From positions 976,982-1,040,981 of the forward strand of contig CAXXFI010000001.1 of assembly GCA_963665155.2 (NCBI GenBank): a stretch of DNA of 64,000 nucleotides, read 5' to 3'. The position numbers were made by a program, and so were the translations under genes. The notes beneath the pieces were generated by a model that did not search any database, was not told the origin of the DNA, and saw only the letters and a list, made by a program, of their open reading frames with translations. Numbering within the stretch: the stretch's first letter is position 1; every line of letters starts with the position of its first letter. The stretch comes from UBA1141 sp963665155 (lineage in GTDB: Bacteria; Chloroflexota; Dehalococcoidia; Lucifugimonadales; UBA3495). This document shows, in pieces, positions 29,084 to 38,949 of the stretch.

Positions 29084-29174
29084 CGGCCTTCCATGTCTGG
29101 AGCGATGGGCTGGTTTGAATGGCCTTGTCTAGGTTTTCGGTGCTGTATTGAAATCGATTAACCCAAGGAAGAGT

Positions 29175-30527
29175 ATGCCGGCCGTAGCTAGGTCCGTGGT
29201 GGATCATCCTCTCGTGTCGCTAGTGGTGGCAGTGGCCATAATCTATATTGCGTTGCTTTTGGGACAATCGGCGGATCAATTTCTACAGTTTTCAATGAAC
29301 GGCGTTGTGATCGGGGCTATCTACGCAATAACGGCCCTGGGATTTAACCTAGTCTACGGCACTGTCTGGTTTTTCGACCTATCCTACGGCGCCATGGCCA
29401 CGCTGGGTGCCTATAGTGTGTTTTACTTCACCGCCCGGCAGGTCCATACAGTAGGCCGTGGCGACATCAACAATCTGTACCTTAATATTTTTATGGGGAT
29501 ACTTATTGCCGGAGTTATGGGGTGGGTTATATATACCTGGATTTACCCTGAACTGCGCAGGCGCATAAATCCCATGACCTTATCGGTCGTGGGCGGACTG
29601 GTAGCGTTGGCTGCCGGGGCTTACACGGGTCTAATCCTGGCCCACCCCACCGACCTCAATGTGTTTCTCAGCCCCTCTATCGGCGTATTGGTGGCCTTCT
29701 CAGTTGGGTGGGTCCTATACAATACTTTGGGTTCGGTCAGGATCGGAGGCCGGACGCTGCTCCTGGTTTTGGGCTTGCCGGGGTCATTGGCTTTGGGAGC
29801 CTATTGTGGTTGGTTGGTGGCGGAAAACCCAGGGACGAGGTTGTACCTCAGCTGGGCTATGGGCGCGATTTTGGCGGGCGCTTCGGCGATGGCAATATAC
29901 CGCGGGGTTTATTTTTACTTGCGCCGGCAGGCTAGGTCCCCTTTGGTTATGTTGGTTGGCTCGCTCGGCTTCCTATTGAGCATAACGGCCCTTATCTCGA
30001 TAGTCTTTTCCCCCGACGGGCGTCCGCTGGCGGAGCCTTTTGGCACCGTACCCTGGAATGTGGCCGGGGCATTTATCAAGCCATTCCAACTATTAATCAT
30101 TGGAATGGCATTTGCCATATTCGGTGGGCTGTATTTACTCTTAAATAAGACCTCGTTCGGAACAGCGGTGCGGGCCATCGGCGATGATGAAGAGGTGGCC
30201 CGGATTGTGGGCATCAACACCCCAGTAGTTATCGCTATTATCTTTTTCCTGGGAGGCGCCATTGCCGGGCTGGGAGGCCTACTCCTGGGAGAAGATATAG
30301 GCATCCGCCCGCAGATGGGGCTGCTATTACTGCTGAAGGGATGGATCGCCTCTGTGGTTGGGGGCATTGGCAACATCCACGGCGCTCTTTTAGGGGGATT
30401 CGTGCTAGGAATGGTCGAAAATTACGGTGTCTGGTACATACCTGCCCAGTGGAAGGACGCAGTCGCTTTTGTATTGCTAATACTCTTCCTCTCATTCTGG
30501 CCAAGAGGGCTTTTACCAAGGAGGTAG
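29175..30527 (+). CDS. livH: Branched-chain ABC transporter permease LivH-like, enlarged
   Basis: 450 residues from the ATG at 29175 (AAGGAAGAG upstream), against about 290-300 usual for LivH. The start matches the family (GVVIGAIYAITALGFNLVYG, FFDLSYGAMATLGAYSVF), as does the end (FGTAVRAIGDDEEVARIVGI, GNIHGALLGGFVLGMVENYG). Between them lies an extra stretch of about 150 residues with several hydrophobic segments (for example NIFMGILIAGVMGWVIYTW and LLLVLGLPGSLALGAYCGW). First gene of livHMGF. Confidence 0.85.
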   Translation: MPAVARSVVDHPLVSLVVAVAIIYIALLLGQSADQFLQFSMNGVVIGAIYAITALGFNLVYGTVWFFDLSYGAMATLGAYSVFYFTARQVHTVGRGDINNLYLNIFMGILIAGVMGWVIYTWIYPELRRRINPMTLSVVGGLVALAAGAYTGLILAHPTDLNVFLSPSIGVLVAFSVGWVLYNTLGSVRIGGRTLLLVLGLPGSLALGAYCGWLVAENPGTRLYLSWAMGAILAGASAMAIYRGVYFYLRRQARSPLVMLVGSLGFLLSITALISIVFSPDGRPLAEPFGTVPWNVAGAFIKPFQLLIIGMAFAIFGGLYLLLNKTSFGTAVRAIGDDEEVARIVGINTPVVIAIIFFLGGAIAGLGGLLLGEDIGIRPQMGLLLLLKGWIASVVGGIGNIHGALLGGFVLGMVENYGVWYIPAQWKDAVAFVLLILFLSFWPRGLLPRR

Positions 30528-30531
30528 GCAG

Positions 30532-31584
30532 TTGTTGGAGAAGCCTACGGCTGAATCCGGTTGGTGGCGGTCCGTCAGCGTTCCGCGGCTCTTGAGGATG
30601 CGTATTGCCGGCAACTTAGAACTCTTGATCAACCTCATCGTGGTGGTGGCCACGCTAGTTTTCATTTTATACCAAGGGTCTGGATTTGGCATACGTATAG
30701 CTCAGCTGTTCGCAATCTTTGCCATTTTGGCTGTTAGCCTCAATCTGGTCATCGGATACACCGGCCTCTTATCTTTGGCCCACGTTGCGTTCTTCGGCAT
30801 CGGAGCTTACAGTGTGGCCGTTCTCACCACCGACGCTGCCTACGAGCAGGTCGCAGGTCATATACCCCACTTTGGCTTGCCTTTCTTTCCTGGCCTGTTC
30901 TTAGGAATGGCTATCACCGGGGTGGTGGCTCTTTTTGTCGGCGCGATCCTGAGCCGGTTCCGCGACGACATCTTTGTCCTTGTCTCCGTCGGCTTTGCTG
31001 TCATCAGCCATAGGATTTTTCTTTTCTGGCAACCCGTCACCAGAGGCCCATTTGGAATCCACGCAATCGCAAAGCCGGAGGTAGGCGGTATCGTAATTGA
31101 CGGCAGGATGGAATTCCTCTTTTTAACATTGGGTTTTCTGGTGATTGTCTTCCTGGTCTCTTGGCTGATCGTCCGCAGCTCCTTCGGAAGGGTACTTATG
31201 GCTATTCGAGAGGACGAACAGGCCATCGAAGTGTTTGGGTACAAGGCTAGGTTTTTCAAGTTGACCATCTGGGTCATCTCAGCCATGATGGCTGCTTTAG
31301 CAGGCGGCATAACCGCCAGCGAGCAGACTTTCATCGACCCCCAATCTTTCGTGTTGTTGGAATCGATTCTCTTGGTAACCATTGTCATTCTGGGAGGACT
31401 GGGAACTCTTTGGGGTTCTCTCCTGGGAGCGCTGGTCTTTGTTCTGCTCAACGAAGGAATGCGGTTTCTACCCTTTTTGCCAGGCGAGCTTGTAGGTCAA
31501 GCTCGCCTGGCGATTCTAGGCATTGTGATAGTCTTGCTCATGTTATTCAGGCCGCAAGGACTGGTGGGAAGATTCAAACTATGA
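30532..31584 (+). CDS. livM: Branched-chain ABC transporter permease LivM
   Basis: 350 residues from a TTG at 30532; the ribosome site AAGGAGG overlaps the livH stop. LivM signatures: LFAIFAILAVSLNLVIGYTG, LLSLAHVAFFGIGAYSVAVL, and the EAA-like loop FGRVLMAIREDEQAIEVFGY with the end GTLWGSLLGALVFVLLNEG. About eight to ten membrane helices. Its last four bases overlap the livG start (ATGA). Confidence 0.88.
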   Translation: MLEKPTAESGWWRSVSVPRLLRMRIAGNLELLINLIVVVATLVFILYQGSGFGIRIAQLFAIFAILAVSLNLVIGYTGLLSLAHVAFFGIGAYSVAVLTTDAAYEQVAGHIPHFGLPFFPGLFLGMAITGVVALFVGAILSRFRDDIFVLVSVGFAVISHRIFLFWQPVTRGPFGIHAIAKPEVGGIVIDGRMEFLFLTLGFLVIVFLVSWLIVRSSFGRVLMAIREDEQAIEVFGYKARFFKLTIWVISAMMAALAGGITASEQTFIDPQSFVLLESILLVTIVILGGLGTLWGSLLGALVFVLLNEGMRFLPFLPGELVGQARLAILGIVIVLLMLFRPQGLVGRFKL

Positions 31585-32342
31585 GCAACGCAGGTGAACC
31601 GCAGAACCTTGAAATTGCCGTACAAACCCAAGGGCTGCTGAAGCAATTCGCTAGTGTCCGGGCTATAAACTACTTGTCCATAGCTATTCCCAAAGAGGGA
31701 ATAACTAGCATAGTCGGGCCCAATGGCTCTGGAAAATCGACACTCATCAACATGCTCAGCGGCACCTTGCCCATCGACGAAGGACTGGTAATCATTGATG
31801 GTGTCAGCTTGAGGACGGTTCTACCATATGACAGCCCTAGCCACGGCGTCACCAGGACTTTCCAGGAGGTACGCCTGTTCAACCAGATGACGGTTTTGGA
31901 CAACCTTCTAGTCATTCTCTCCAAGAGGAGTGTCATTGGATCCCTTTTCGAGCCTACCCGGTCGAGCAATAGAGAACGAGCGAGACAGCTCCTCGACAGG
32001 GTGGGACTCTGGGACAAGCGGCGAGACTTGGCTGAGAATCTCTCCTATGGGCAGCGCAAACTTCTGGAGGTGTCCCGTGCACTGGCTATGGACGTCAAGA
32101 TATACCTCTTTGATGAGCCTTTCGCCGGTCTTTTCCCGGCAATGCGCGAGCAGGTGAAGGAGATGTTGGAGGAGTTGAGGCGACAGCGAAAAACTATAAT
32201 ATTCGTCGAGCACAACATGGACCTGATCCGACAGCTTTCGGATTACATCTTTGTATTAGATAGCGGCGAGTTGTTGGCGGAAGGGGAAGTCCAAGAGGTG
32301 TTGGCCAGGCCGGAAGTCATAGAAGCATATTTGGGGACGTAG
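31581..32342 (+). CDS. livG: Branched-chain ABC transporter ATPase LivG
   Basis: 253 residues. Walker A GPNGSGKST (about 43-51), Q-loop in TRTFQEVRLF, signature LSYGQRKLLEV (LSYGQ in place of LSGGQ, usual for LivG), Walker B IYLFDEPFAG and switch His in FVEHNMDLI. Starts within the livM stop codon, so translation is coupled. Energises uptake of the LivJ ligand together with LivF. Confidence 0.92.
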   Translation: MSNAGEPQNLEIAVQTQGLLKQFASVRAINYLSIAIPKEGITSIVGPNGSGKSTLINMLSGTLPIDEGLVIIDGVSLRTVLPYDSPSHGVTRTFQEVRLFNQMTVLDNLLVILSKRSVIGSLFEPTRSSNRERARQLLDRVGLWDKRRDLAENLSYGQRKLLEVSRALAMDVKIYLFDEPFAGLFPAMREQVKEMLEELRRQRKTIIFVEHNMDLIRQLSDYIFVLDSGELLAEGEVQEVLARPEVIEAYLGT

Positions 32343-32344
32343 TA

Positions 32345-33070
32345 ATGAGCAACCAGGCGCTCTTAGAACTAAAAGAAGTGACGGTCCGTTATGGCGGCAT
32401 CACCGCCTTAGACGGTGTTACGCTGGGCTTGGGAGAAGGAGAAATCGTTGCCTTGATGGGCCCCAATGGTGCTGGCAAATCGACGGTGCTGAAGGCCATC
32501 TTCGGATTAGCGCCGCTGTCGTCTGGCACCATTTCTTGGCGCCAGGCCGTCATGGACGTAGCCCCCCATCAAGTGGTAAAGCTGGGTGTTGCCTTCGTAC
32601 CGCAGGGGAGGAGAGTATTCACCCACCTAACCATAGAAGAGAATCTGGAAATGGGTTGCCTCCATTTAAGAGACAAGGCAGAGAAAACGCGGCGAATGGA
32701 TGAGGCCATGGAATTGTTCCCGGTCTTGTACGAGAAAAGGCGGGACAAAGCCAGCGCAATGTCCGGTGGAGAGCAGCAGATGCTCGCCATTGGCCGAGGC
32801 CTGATGGCAAACCCAACGGCGCTGCTTCTAGATGAACCTACCTTAGGGCTCGCACCCATCATGGTAAATGAAATGTTGGGCAAGATAGTTGAGATCAAGG
32901 AAAAACGTAATACCTCAATCCTAGTTGTAGAACACAACATTCGGAGCATCTTGGATGTCGCATCCCGTGTCTACGTGCTGGACAAGGGGAGAGTTGCCCA
33001 TGACGGCTCTCCTGACTCAGTGCAGGAGAGTGACATTCTGACTAGGGTATTTTTAGGCGCCGTGGAGTGA
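32345..33070 (+). CDS. livF: Branched-chain ABC transporter ATPase LivF
   Basis: 241 residues. Walker A GPNGAGKST, Q-loop VAFVPQGRRVF (the LivF-type PQGR), signature MSGGEQQMLAIGR, Walker B LLLDEPTLGLAP, switch His VVEHNIRSI. It starts 2 bases after livG. Last gene of the operon; no clear terminator was picked out in the 170 bases that follow. Confidence 0.92.
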   Translation: MSNQALLELKEVTVRYGGITALDGVTLGLGEGEIVALMGPNGAGKSTVLKAIFGLAPLSSGTISWRQAVMDVAPHQVVKLGVAFVPQGRRVFTHLTIEENLEMGCLHLRDKAEKTRRMDEAMELFPVLYEKRRDKASAMSGGEQQMLAIGRGLMANPTALLLDEPTLGLAPIMVNEMLGKIVEIKEKRNTSILVVEHNIRSILDVASRVYVLDKGRVAHDGSPDSVQESDILTRVFLGAVE

Positions 33071-33237
33071 TTATCTTCCTGGAGCGAACGAATTGACACT
33101 CCTTACGCATGAGCAGTCCAGCGAGTTGGAAATGCGGCCCTTAATCGAGCGAGTTTTCTCGTGGATCTATTTAATGAGGGCTTAGGTCGCCGTAGCAAAA
33201 AAATCGATTATTTTAGGTTGCCCAAGATGTAGTTGGT

Positions 33238-33845
33238 CTAGACGAGAGCTATTTGGGCGATCCGCTCCAACTCATCCAGCATTTGTTTATCCCCATCGGG
33301 CAGCAGGAATATTAACCCGGTGTCTGCTCCAGCTTCTTCGAAAGCTTTCATCCCTTCGAGATCGGGAGGGACCGGTGCCGCTACTACCTCGATGGATTTC
33401 GGGTCCCGGCCCAACGCGGCAGCAGTTTCGTAGAGCATATCCCGGCCCTGCCGCACTTGGTCCGGGCTCAACATCCAGGTTATCCAGCCATGCCCGTAGG
33501 AAGCTATCCTCCGGAATACATTGCCCGTGGCAAAGGCGCCAATGTATATCGGGGGACCTGTTCTTTGCGCCGGCTTGGGAAAGGATCTGACCGGGGGAGA
33601 ATCGTAATACTTCCCGTGAAATTCCGCTTCATCTTTGGCCCAGAGTTTTTTCATGACCGGTTCCCTGGTCTGGCCCCACCGATGGTCAAAGTTCCCTCCC
33701 ATGATCTCCGTCTCCCCGTTTAGCCAGCCGGCCCCAATGCCGAAGATGAAACGGCCTCCAGAAAATAGGTCCAACGTGGCGACCTGCTTCGCTAATAGGA
33801 GGGGATTATGTTCTGGAACCAGACAAATTCCTGTGCCAAGCCTGA
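33238..33845 (-). pseudogene. LLM class oxidoreductase, N-terminus removed at an IS1182 end
   Basis: The frame begins at the IS edge (RLGTGICLVPEHNPLLLAKQ) and continues with TLDLFSGGRFIFGIGAGWLN, GPPIYIGAFA and GHGWITWMLSPDQV to a proper stop at 33238. This is the TIGR03619-like F420-type LLM group. About 60 N-terminal residues are missing and do not occur on the other side of the IS, where a different gene is found. Confidence 0.8.
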
Positions 33846-35829
33846 TTGATTCCCTCGTAAAAACCCCTCGTCCTCCGGGGGCAATAGGAGGATAATGTGG
33901 GGAAAGGGCGTTGGGGCAGCGCCTGGCCGAGGGAGGGGAGGATGTTCCGAATACGAGACCCGCAAGAGAGCCTCTGGCAGTCCCAGTTCCTGGTGACGCC
34001 GAAGAAGGCTAAGCGTCTGGAGAGAAGTTGGGCCGAGGTTTTCCGAAACGAGGCGCTCCCCCTGATTGACGAGGAGCGCTTTGCTCCCATGTACTGCGTG
34101 GACAACGGCCGTCCCAACCGGGCGGTGCAGACCGTCCTCGGGGTCCACCTCCTCAAAGAGATGTTCAACCTCACCGACGATGAAGCTCTGGAACAACTAG
34201 AGTTCAACCTGCTCTGGCACCACGCCCTGCGGCTGGACATCGAGGAGACCCACCTGCCCCAGAAGACCCTCCACAACTTCCGAGTTCGCCTGATGCAGCA
34301 CGACGGTGGCCGGCTGGCTTTCCAGGAGACCACGGACCGGATCATCCAGGCGCTGGGCATATGCACCGGAAAGCAACGGCTGGACTCCACCCACATCATG
34401 AGCAACATCGCCACACTCACCCGGCTGGGCCTGTTCTGTGAGACGATGCGGTTGTTCCTGCGGGCCTTGCGCTGGGAGCACCCAGAGCTTCGCCCTGGGG
34501 TTCCGGAGGGCCTCCTAGGGCGCTATTTGAAGGAAGAAGACGAGGCGACCCACTACGAGGACGCCCGCACGGGGGAGGGTCGGCGACGCCTTTCGGTCTG
34601 TGCCCGGGACCTCTACCGGCTGGTGGACCGGTTCCATGGCACGACTGCTGCCCAGCTGGAGGAGTACCGGCTGCTGGAGCGGCTGCTGCGGGAGCAGTGC
34701 CATGTGGGCAAACACCGGGACGGGCGCCCCAGGGACGATGACGACGATGCTGGGGAATGCAAGGTGCCCGTGGCCTTGAAGGACCCGAAGCAGGTGTCCG
34801 CCGACTCGCTGCAATCGCCCCACGACCCGGATGTGACCTACAGCGGCCACAAGGGGAAGGGGTACGAGGTGCAGGTGGCGGAGACCTGCCACGAGGAGAA
34901 CGCCACCCAGCTCATCACCCACGTGGAGGTGACCCCCTCGAGTGGGAGCGACACCGACGTGAGCGTGCCGGTCGTTGACGGGCTCGCGGAGCGGAAGGTC
35001 CGACCGGACGAGCTCTTCGCCGACACGGCGTATGGGTCGGGCCGCAATGCCTTCGAAGCCTCGCGCCGGGGAACGGAACTGGTGAGCCCGGTGGCGGGGT
35101 CGGCGCCGGGGAACTCGCACGAAGGAGAGGGTGACGGACCACCGCCGCTCACCGCCGCGGACTTTCAGATCGACGTCACAGGGGAGCAGGCCACGGTGTG
35201 CCCCGCCGGCCACCCGTCCATCGAGGAGCACGAGCTGGAGGATGCGCCGGAGCGGGTAGAGGTCCACTTTGCCAGGACAACATGCGAGCCCTGCCCCTTG
35301 CGGTCCCGTTGCCCAGTGAAGCTGGACCGGCGTGCGGGGGCCTACGTCCTCAAGGCGGACCTGGTGAAGGTGAACATCGAGCGGCGCCGGAGGGCCGAGG
35401 CCACCGAGGAGTGGCGCAAGCGGTATGCCATAAGGGCCGGGATCGAGGGAACGAACTCCGAGCTGAAGCGCGCCCACGGGCTTGGGCGCTTGCGGGTGCG
35501 AGGGGGCCGTCGGGTGCGGCTTGCCGTCTACCTGAAGCGTTGGCGTGCAACTTCAAGCGGATGGTCCATGCACGCCTGGTGGAGATGGAGAACACGGCTC
35601 AGCGGGCGGTCGGGACGGTACCTGCGGTCACGGCCGCATGAGGGCGCCGCTCCACAGCTTCCACCGGGTGCCCTGAGCCACGAAGGGGTAGCGCAACGGG
35701 ATCACGCTTGTCCTGAGCGCGGCAGATGGTGCGGTGAGGCCAGCAGCCGGCATCCCGTGGCCTCCTCCCTTCCAGGCCCCTTCGCACGCCAGGGTTCATC
35801 TCAAACAGGCCTTTTTGCGAGGGAATCAA
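33846..35829 (+). mobile_element. IS1182-family insertion sequence, copy with frameshifted transposase
   Basis: Terminal inverted repeats TTGATTCCCTCGTAAAAA (33846) and TTTTTGCGAGGGAATCAA (to 35829) match with one difference over 18 bp. Between them is one transposase gene. No target-site duplication is evident: the left flank ends a truncated LLM gene and the right flank begins a truncated nitronate monooxygenase. The element is markedly G+C rich. Confidence 0.82.
33942..35641 (+). CDS. IS1182-family transposase (one frameshift near the end)
   Basis: Starts at ATG 33942 after GGGAGGGGAGG. The N-terminal DUF772 region (VLGVHLLKEMFNLTDDEALE), a central DDE domain (QSPHDPDVTYSGHKGKGYEV, then DELFADTAYGSGRN) and the C-terminal zinc and Glu region (CEPCPLRSRC, IRAGIEGTNSELKRAHGLGR) are all present. 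Near 35533 the frame breaks: one added G in AAGCG gives YLKALACNFKRMVHARLVEM and the natural stop at 35641. Without it the frame runs through the IS end into the neighbouring gene. Confidence 0.82.
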
Positions 35830-36426
35830 GGTTGGGAGGCTGGCGGTCACGTGCGGGGCGAAGTCGCGACCATGGCCTTGTTGCCCCGCATTGTGGATGC
35901 AGTGTCCCCAGTACCCGTAATTTGCGCCGGGGGCATCGCTGATGGACGAGGGTTGGCCGCCGCCCTGATGCTTGGGGCCGATGGAGTGTGGCTCGGAACC
36001 CGATTCGCCGCCAGCACTGAATCCACCATCGACCAGTCATACAAAGAACGAATTATCAAGGCCACAGAGACCGATACTCTCCTCTCCAATGTGTTCAGCG
36101 GAGGTTGGGATGCTTCCGGCAGGGCCCTACGCAACAGCACGACAGAAATGTGGGAAGCTGCGGGCCGTCCTCCAACCGGTCAGCGGCCCGGAGAGGGTGA
36201 AGTCATCGCTCGAGGCCGCGATGGCGAGCCTGTGGTTCGCTATTCGGCCATTGGCCCATATTCCGGGGTGACAGGAAACTTGGAAGGGATGTCCAATTGG
36301 GCTGGCCAAAGCGTCGGTTTGGTGGACCGCATTCAGCCCGCCGCCGAAATTGTGAAGGAAATCGTCGAAGAGGCGGTGCAAGTGTTGCGGAAGGCCGAAA
36401 ACCTCATTAAAGACGGGAAACTCTGA
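35830..36426 (+). pseudogene. Nitronate monooxygenase (2-nitropropane dioxygenase-like), N-terminus removed
   Basis: Sequence begins at the IS edge with GWEAGGHVRGEVATMALLP (catalytic-type QGxEAGGH motif), then PVPVICAGGIADGRGLAAAL and GADGVWLGTRFAAS, the FMN phosphate-binding end of the NMO TIM barrel. The C-terminus is complete. The first about 150-180 residues are missing. An open frame from the IS transposase reads into it, so a fusion product is conceivable but unlikely to function. Confidence 0.82.
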
Positions 36427-36489
36427 TCGCGCAACGCCGGCATTGTTCCCCGGTTTAATCCCCTTTTCTAGCCTGGCTATGAGTGAGGA

Positions 36490-37068
36490 TCAATCGCCTT
36501 CAAGTGGGACTAGCATCACCAAACGCATACCCCGGTCCACCCGGTCTCCCGGTTGCACCGGCACCCGCTGAACTGTCCCGCCTCTGGGTGACTTGACCAC
36601 CTGCTCTGTTTTCATGGACTCAATAACCAGTAGGTCCTGTCCCGCTTCCACTGTATCCCCTTCAGATACATGCACGGCTATCACTACTCCAGGCACCGAA
36701 CAGAGGATTTCGTCGGTAGAACTCTGTTGTCCTCCCCGACGCCGGGAAGCGGATATCACGGGCGAGAACACAAAGGATTCGCCGCCTATCCAGAGATGGA
36801 CCTGTTGGCCGATCCGGCGCGCCTGGAACGGTACCGTCGTGCCGTCACTTAGTCGATACCGACCCTCCCAGAAGTCCCGTTCTTGCGCTGAGAAATGAAG
36901 AACCTCTTCTTGCGACGTTGTACTAGCCAGCGGTGTATCGACTGGCTGGGAATCTACCGGCAAAGCCGTGGCAGCGTCTTCCCTTGGGGTCGGATGGACC
37001 TGCTGAAGCAGCTGCTGCCTCGGTGGAGGTTGATCGCCCTGAGCCTGGTTCCTTTCAGGCTGGGTCAT
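36490..37068 (-). CDS. Biotin carboxyl carrier (biotinyl-domain) protein
   Basis: 192 residues from the ATG at 37068, which overlaps the stop of the biotin carboxylase gene (ATGA). The Gln/Pro-rich N-terminus is variable. The C-terminal biotinyl domain has VPGVVIAVHVSEGDTVEAGQ and the biotinylation site VIESMKTEQVV (ESMK where EAMKM is usual), then GGTVQRVPVQPGDRV. It carries the carboxyl group between the two enzyme subunits encoded upstream. Confidence 0.88.
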   Translation of the reverse strand: MTQPERNQAQGDQPPPRQQLLQQVHPTPREDAATALPVDSQPVDTPLASTTSQEEVLHFSAQERDFWEGRYRLSDGTTVPFQARRIGQQVHLWIGGESFVFSPVISASRRRGGQQSSTDEILCSVPGVVIAVHVSEGDTVEAGQDLLVIESMKTEQVVKSPRGGTVQRVPVQPGDRVDRGMRLVMLVPLEGD

Positions 37069-38579
37069 GGAAAGCTGGCCCGGCGAATTGAGTGCCACGG
37101 GCCTGAAGGTCTTCCCTGAATGTTTTGGTGGATGTTTGGCTGATTCCCAATTCTTTTGGGGACGCTTGCTTGCCAGAATTGCTCCGCCAGCGCCGCCGCA
37201 GCGTCTGCTACCGGGCTGGCTTCTGCGGGCGTCGTCAGTTCTCCATACATCGCCACGAACCGGGTGTCGTAGTTTCCCGAAGCAAATGCAGGATGGAGGA
37301 TGGCCCTCCTCAAGAATGGAATGTTGGTCGTAACCCCGATGACCGGGAAGGCGTCCAAAGCTTTCGACATACGGCCGATGCAAGCCTGGCGGTACGGACC
37401 CCAAGAAACCAACTTGGCCAACATTGAATCGTAATACGGGGTAACTTCCTGGCCTTGAGCCACACCCGAGTCCAAGCGAATACCCATGCCGTGGGGAGGC
37501 TGCCAGGAGAGCAGGGTGCCTATGGATGGAGCGAAGTTGTTGTAGCTGTCCTCGGCATAAATCCGGCATTCCAAAGCATGGCCGGAAGGCCGTACATCAT
37601 CTTGGGACAGGGTCAGGTTCTCCCCAGCGGCAATGCGTATCTGCCACTCCACCATGTCCAATCGCAGGGTTTCTTCGGTGATGGGATGCTCCACCTGAAT
37701 TCTGGCGTTCATCTCCAGAAAATAGTACTGCCCGGTCCGGGCGTCCACCAAGAACTCCACCGTCCCGGCGTTTGAATACCCGGCGGACTTGGCCAATGCC
37801 ACCGCCGACTCCCCCATAGAATCTCTGAGTTTTTGATCCAATGCTGGCGACGGGGTCTCTTCAATCACCTTCTGGTATCGCCGCTGGACGCTGCACTCCC
37901 GATCCATTAGATGAATAGTGTTCCCTGAAGCGTCGGCTAAAACCTGAAACTCCACGTGCCGTGCGGCGGGAAAGAACCTTTCCAAGAAAACACGTCCCTC
38001 GCCAAAAGACGCCGCAGCCTCACGGCTGGCCGACTCCAATGCGGGCTGGAGGTCTTCCTCTCGCTCGACAAGGCGCATGCCCCGTCCACCACCTCCCGCC
38101 GCTGCCTTGACCAAAACCGGAAACCCCCACTGGGACAAAAAACTTTCATGATGGGTTTCCCCCGGTTCCCAAAGAGGGGAGCTTGGCACGACGGGCACTC
38201 CGGCCTGGATGGCCGTGTCCTTTGAGCGTATCTTGTCGCCAAGCAGGGAAATGGTGTCAGCGCTAGGGCCTATGAACACCAACCCGGCTTCGGCGCAGGC
38301 CGCACAGAAGGACGGGTCTTCGGACAAGAACCCGTATCCAGGATGGATGGCCTCCGCCTTGGCTTCCTTGGCCAGGCTGATTAGCTTGCGACGGTCCAGG
38401 TAAGTCTCTTCCGCCGACACGCCGTTCAAGGGGTAGGCCTGGTCGGCCATGGTCACGTGAGGCGCTTGAGCGTCAGGGTCGGAGTAGACAGCGACCGTGG
38501 TAATGCCCATGGCCTGGAGGGTCTGCTGGACCCTAACAGCTATTTCGCCCCGGTTGGCCACAAGCACTTTTGAAAACAT
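37065..38579 (-). CDS. Biotin carboxylase subunit of an acyl-CoA carboxylase
   Basis: 504 residues. ATP-grasp carboxylase: FSKVLVANRGEIAVRV at the start, HPGYGFLSE, the glycine-rich KAAAGGGGRGMRLV, ECSVQRRYQKVIEETPSP, EMNARIQVEHPITEE and the C-terminal SMLAKLVSWG. It adds CO2 to biotin using ATP and bicarbonate. With the carboxyltransferase upstream it forms a methylcrotonyl- or propionyl/acetyl-CoA-type carboxylase. The last 40 residues are not conserved. Confidence 0.92.
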   Translation of the reverse strand: MFSKVLVANRGEIAVRVQQTLQAMGITTVAVYSDPDAQAPHVTMADQAYPLNGVSAEETYLDRRKLISLAKEAKAEAIHPGYGFLSEDPSFCAACAEAGLVFIGPSADTISLLGDKIRSKDTAIQAGVPVVPSSPLWEPGETHHESFLSQWGFPVLVKAAAGGGGRGMRLVEREEDLQPALESASREAAASFGEGRVFLERFFPAARHVEFQVLADASGNTIHLMDRECSVQRRYQKVIEETPSPALDQKLRDSMGESAVALAKSAGYSNAGTVEFLVDARTGQYYFLEMNARIQVEHPITEETLRLDMVEWQIRIAAGENLTLSQDDVRPSGHALECRIYAEDSYNNFAPSIGTLLSWQPPHGMGIRLDSGVAQGQEVTPYYDSMLAKLVSWGPYRQACIGRMSKALDAFPVIGVTTNIPFLRRAILHPAFASGNYDTRFVAMYGELTTPAEASPVADAAAALAEQFWQASVPKRIGNQPNIHQNIQGRPSGPWHSIRRASFP

Positions 38580-38949
38580 AATCAATATAGAAGGACTAAT
38601 GTCCCTAAGAATTCCTGAGAATAATCTACTGGTTCGATCTAACTAGGACCGTTCGTGGTGAGCCCTTCGGCCCGAATTAGGAAGCTTATCGAACCATTCC
38701 TCAACAGCACCCTTCGACAGGCTCAGGGCGAACGGCGTTGGTGTCGCCGCCCGCACTACGACCCCAAGGCATCGCAAATGTAATAGATCGTTCGTGGTGA
38801 GCCGTCGAACCATCACTCAACAGCACTTTTGGACTGGCTCAGGGCGAACGGGCGATAATTGATAATTCTAAAACCAGCTTCCATTGCCGACACTCAAGGA
38901 GGCCAGTCATCCCCCTTTCTTAAAGGGGGACCGAGGGGGATTTACCACG
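38580..38949. repeat. Intergenic repeats inside the carboxylase operon
   Basis: The 370 bases between the carboxyltransferase and biotin carboxylase genes hold two copies (38650-38735, 38789-38850) of an imperfect inverted repeat with arms GTTCGTGGTGAGCC and GGCTCAGGGCGAACG, and a C5/G5 palindrome at 38911-38942. Related copies are at 48941-49088 and at 40873 and 42204. Confidence 0.75.

Noticed and set aside
34515..35477. 320-residue open frame antisense to the IS1182 transposase
   Set aside because: Shadow of a G+C-rich gene; no ribosome site or family pattern.
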